Shown here: positions 62,736-64,000 of the stretch, piece by piece
Layout of the letters: the number at the start of each line of letters is the position of its first letter
Position numbering within the stretch: the first letter of the stretch is position 1
Source of the DNA: Silene latifolia
Lineage: Eukaryota; Streptophyta; Magnoliopsida; Caryophyllales; Caryophyllaceae
Direction: 5' to 3'
Assembly: GCF_048544455.1 (NCBI RefSeq)
Contig: NC_133536.1
Location: 166,828,825-166,892,824, forward strand
Length of the DNA stretch: 64,000 nt
The notes under the pieces: generated by a model
The model's input: the letters and a program-made list of their open reading frames with translations, nothing else
What the model was told of the DNA's origin: nothing
The model's database searches: none
Program-made: the position numbers and the translations under genes

Positions 62736-63653
62736 TAATTTTAGGAGGTAGAGTGAATCCTACCTTGGCCATTAGATACTCTTGTCGGGCGTGACATATA
62801 AATTATGTTGTTACTATGTTATATGTATAAATATAAGTACTATATATTTTACTTTGTTAAGTTCACTTTCGGTGAAATGGATCGACAATCTTATATAAAA
62901 GATTGAGGGTTTAGTTAAGAAGTTGACAATGGTTTATTACATGTTAGACGAGAAACGGGCGGATGGAGTATAATCTTATGACGCCAATAGAGATTCGGGT
63001 GTTTGTCGAGTAAAGTTGGTATGTACGCTGAATTACATGGTCGGGGCACTGACCATGTATGTTTTAGGTAGTGTAGTATGGAATAATTTTGAAGGTTGCT
63101 TGAGCGTACCATTCGATTGGTATAAGGTTTGATAATGTGAGAACGCGGGTGTTCGTAGGATGACACATGATTATGTGATATAGATGTTCAATTGTTTACA
63201 GTATTATATCATTGTATCAAAGATTTAAGTCTAACTTGCTAGTAGTTGAATTGTCTTTTGACCAGACCATGTAGTAGAGATAAAATTAGTTCATTTGTTT
63301 TATCATTTGAAATATTAAACTATAGAATTCTCGTTTTCCATTCCTTTAGTTCTAATATTTAAATTGCTCGAGTTGACTCACATGTTTTCTCCCTTTTGGG
63401 TTACCCGTCATGTGGCGGTAGGTTTGTTTTTCAGGTAAGTTCTTCTGATGCTGTTCAAAAGGATTTTATTTCAAGACAAGATTTTATTTAAAGATTTTGT
63501 AAAAGTTTTTGTTCCGAATTGTAGTATTTTATTTTTGAAAGGATTTGTAATGAGAGACTTTGTATATTGATTATAATACAACTGTAATTTCAACGAGCTT
63601 TATATATAAAGGTTTATTTTTATTTAGCCAAAAAGAAGGGGGGTTACATACAT

Positions 63654-63898
63654 GCACCAAGAGAGCCACATCTTCATGCTGCAACTCATGTGCTGAGATA
63701 TTTACAAGGTATTGTACAAAAGATGCAACACACTTCTATTCAGCAGACAATGAGCTCAATTTGCAGGCATTTTGTGATGCTGATTGGGGAGCTACTGGTC
63801 AGTGTGTTTTTCTTGGCCAATCATTGGTTTCTTGGAAAACCAAGAAGCAAAAAAGTGTATCCAAGTCATCAACTGAGTTTGAATACCGCGCAATGTCC
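63654..63898 (+). mobile_element. Copia RNase H fragment, right part
   Basis: Coding similarity to Copia RNase H (LQAFCDADWGA, LVSWKTKKQKSVSKSSTEFEYRAM) continues the RT fragment at 59101-59634. It stops at 63898, where a MITE begins. It is broken and incomplete. Confidence 0.82.
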
Positions 63899-63900
63899 TA

Positions 63901-64000
63901 CTTCCTCCATTCAACTCCACTCTACCACTTTCTTTTTTCACGTTTGCCAACGCGTGTTTTACGCGTTAAATATCGTTAGCTACGTATTTGCAAAAAATAT
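63901..64000. mobile_element. Stowaway-like MITE, left end only
   Basis: CTTCCTCCATTCAACTCCAC after TA resembles a Stowaway terminus and interrupts the RNase H sequence right after EYRAM. The other end lies outside the window. Confidence 0.5.

Larger units (their letters stand above)
59635..63648 (+). mobile_element. 4-kb TG...CA insertion, probable solo LTR of a large Gypsy element
   Basis: It begins TGTAACACTCCG and ends GGGGTTACA, and the flanks TGCAT and TACAT match in four of five bases. It splits the Copia RT/RNase H sequence at one point. No gag or pol. At 61000-61130 a purine-rich leader-like stretch is followed by GTAAGT. The size and TGTAACAC start recall Tekay-type chromovirus LTRs, but the family is inferred. 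It contains a Helitron-like end and a 60-bp tandem repeat. Confidence 0.6.

Overview
This is plant nuclear DNA: AT-rich, intron-containing and dominated by nested transposable elements. One host gene is recognisable with confidence, thermospermine synthase (ACL5 type). Its 11 exons lie on the + strand between 24195 and 48455 and splice in silico to an uninterrupted 334-residue protein. The repeat types and the gene fit an angiosperm. A Caryophyllales/Caryophyllaceae source is my guess from the look of the repeats and is not demonstrated.

Layout. 1-2637 is the left part of an Athila-like Ty3/Gypsy element (A), joined head-to-head at about 2637/2638 to a reversed, related element (C, 2638-3980 and 13869-14887). 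Inside C's LTR sits a complete Athila-like element (B, 3981-13868; LTRs of about 1.76 kb, target duplication GTCAT). B carries gag and protease but no visible reverse transcriptase or integrase, plus an extra ORF behind what looks like an internal promoter. 14888-17364 is an older LTR-type remnant (E) holding a 640-bp DNA transposon. A Stowaway-like MITE (17893-18149) follows. A complete Mutator-like transposon (19069-23835) with ~75-bp TIRs and an exact 9-bp duplication ends 360 bp before the ACL5 start codon.

The ACL5 gene is stretched to 24 kb by intron insertions. Intron 1 (14.8 kb) holds a hAT-like element with a CAA microsatellite, a Helitron-like end, a small MITE, a Copia element (29226-33370, antisense) and a nearly full-length L1-type LINE (about 33401-39077, sense) that stops 77 bp before exon 2. 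Introns 5, 6, 7 and 10 hold a Stowaway MITE, a non-coding LTR element (41280-45092) and two long-TIR elements with 10-bp duplications. All splice sites are GT-AG and the frame is kept throughout.

Downstream, an 8.66-kb Copia element (48716-57375, antisense, duplication GACAG) starts 260 bp after the ACL5 stop. It is followed by a hAT-like MITE (57511-58067), an Athila-like LTR fragment, and a Copia RT/RNase H fragment split by a 4-kb TG...CA insertion (59635-63648) that looks like a solo LTR.

The most interesting pattern is not a gene. Several unrelated LTR elements carry dense arrays of short inverted-repeat motifs sharing a CG-N2-CG core: AATCCG-CC-CGTCTTC in B, TCGATCGA in C, in the downstream Copia element and in the 58.7-kb fragment, and CTCGGTCGAG in E. 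In B the array lies upstream of the LTR TATA box and occurs again upstream of an internal TATA box in front of the extra ORF. Decayed copies mostly differ by CG to CA/TG, as expected of methylated sites.
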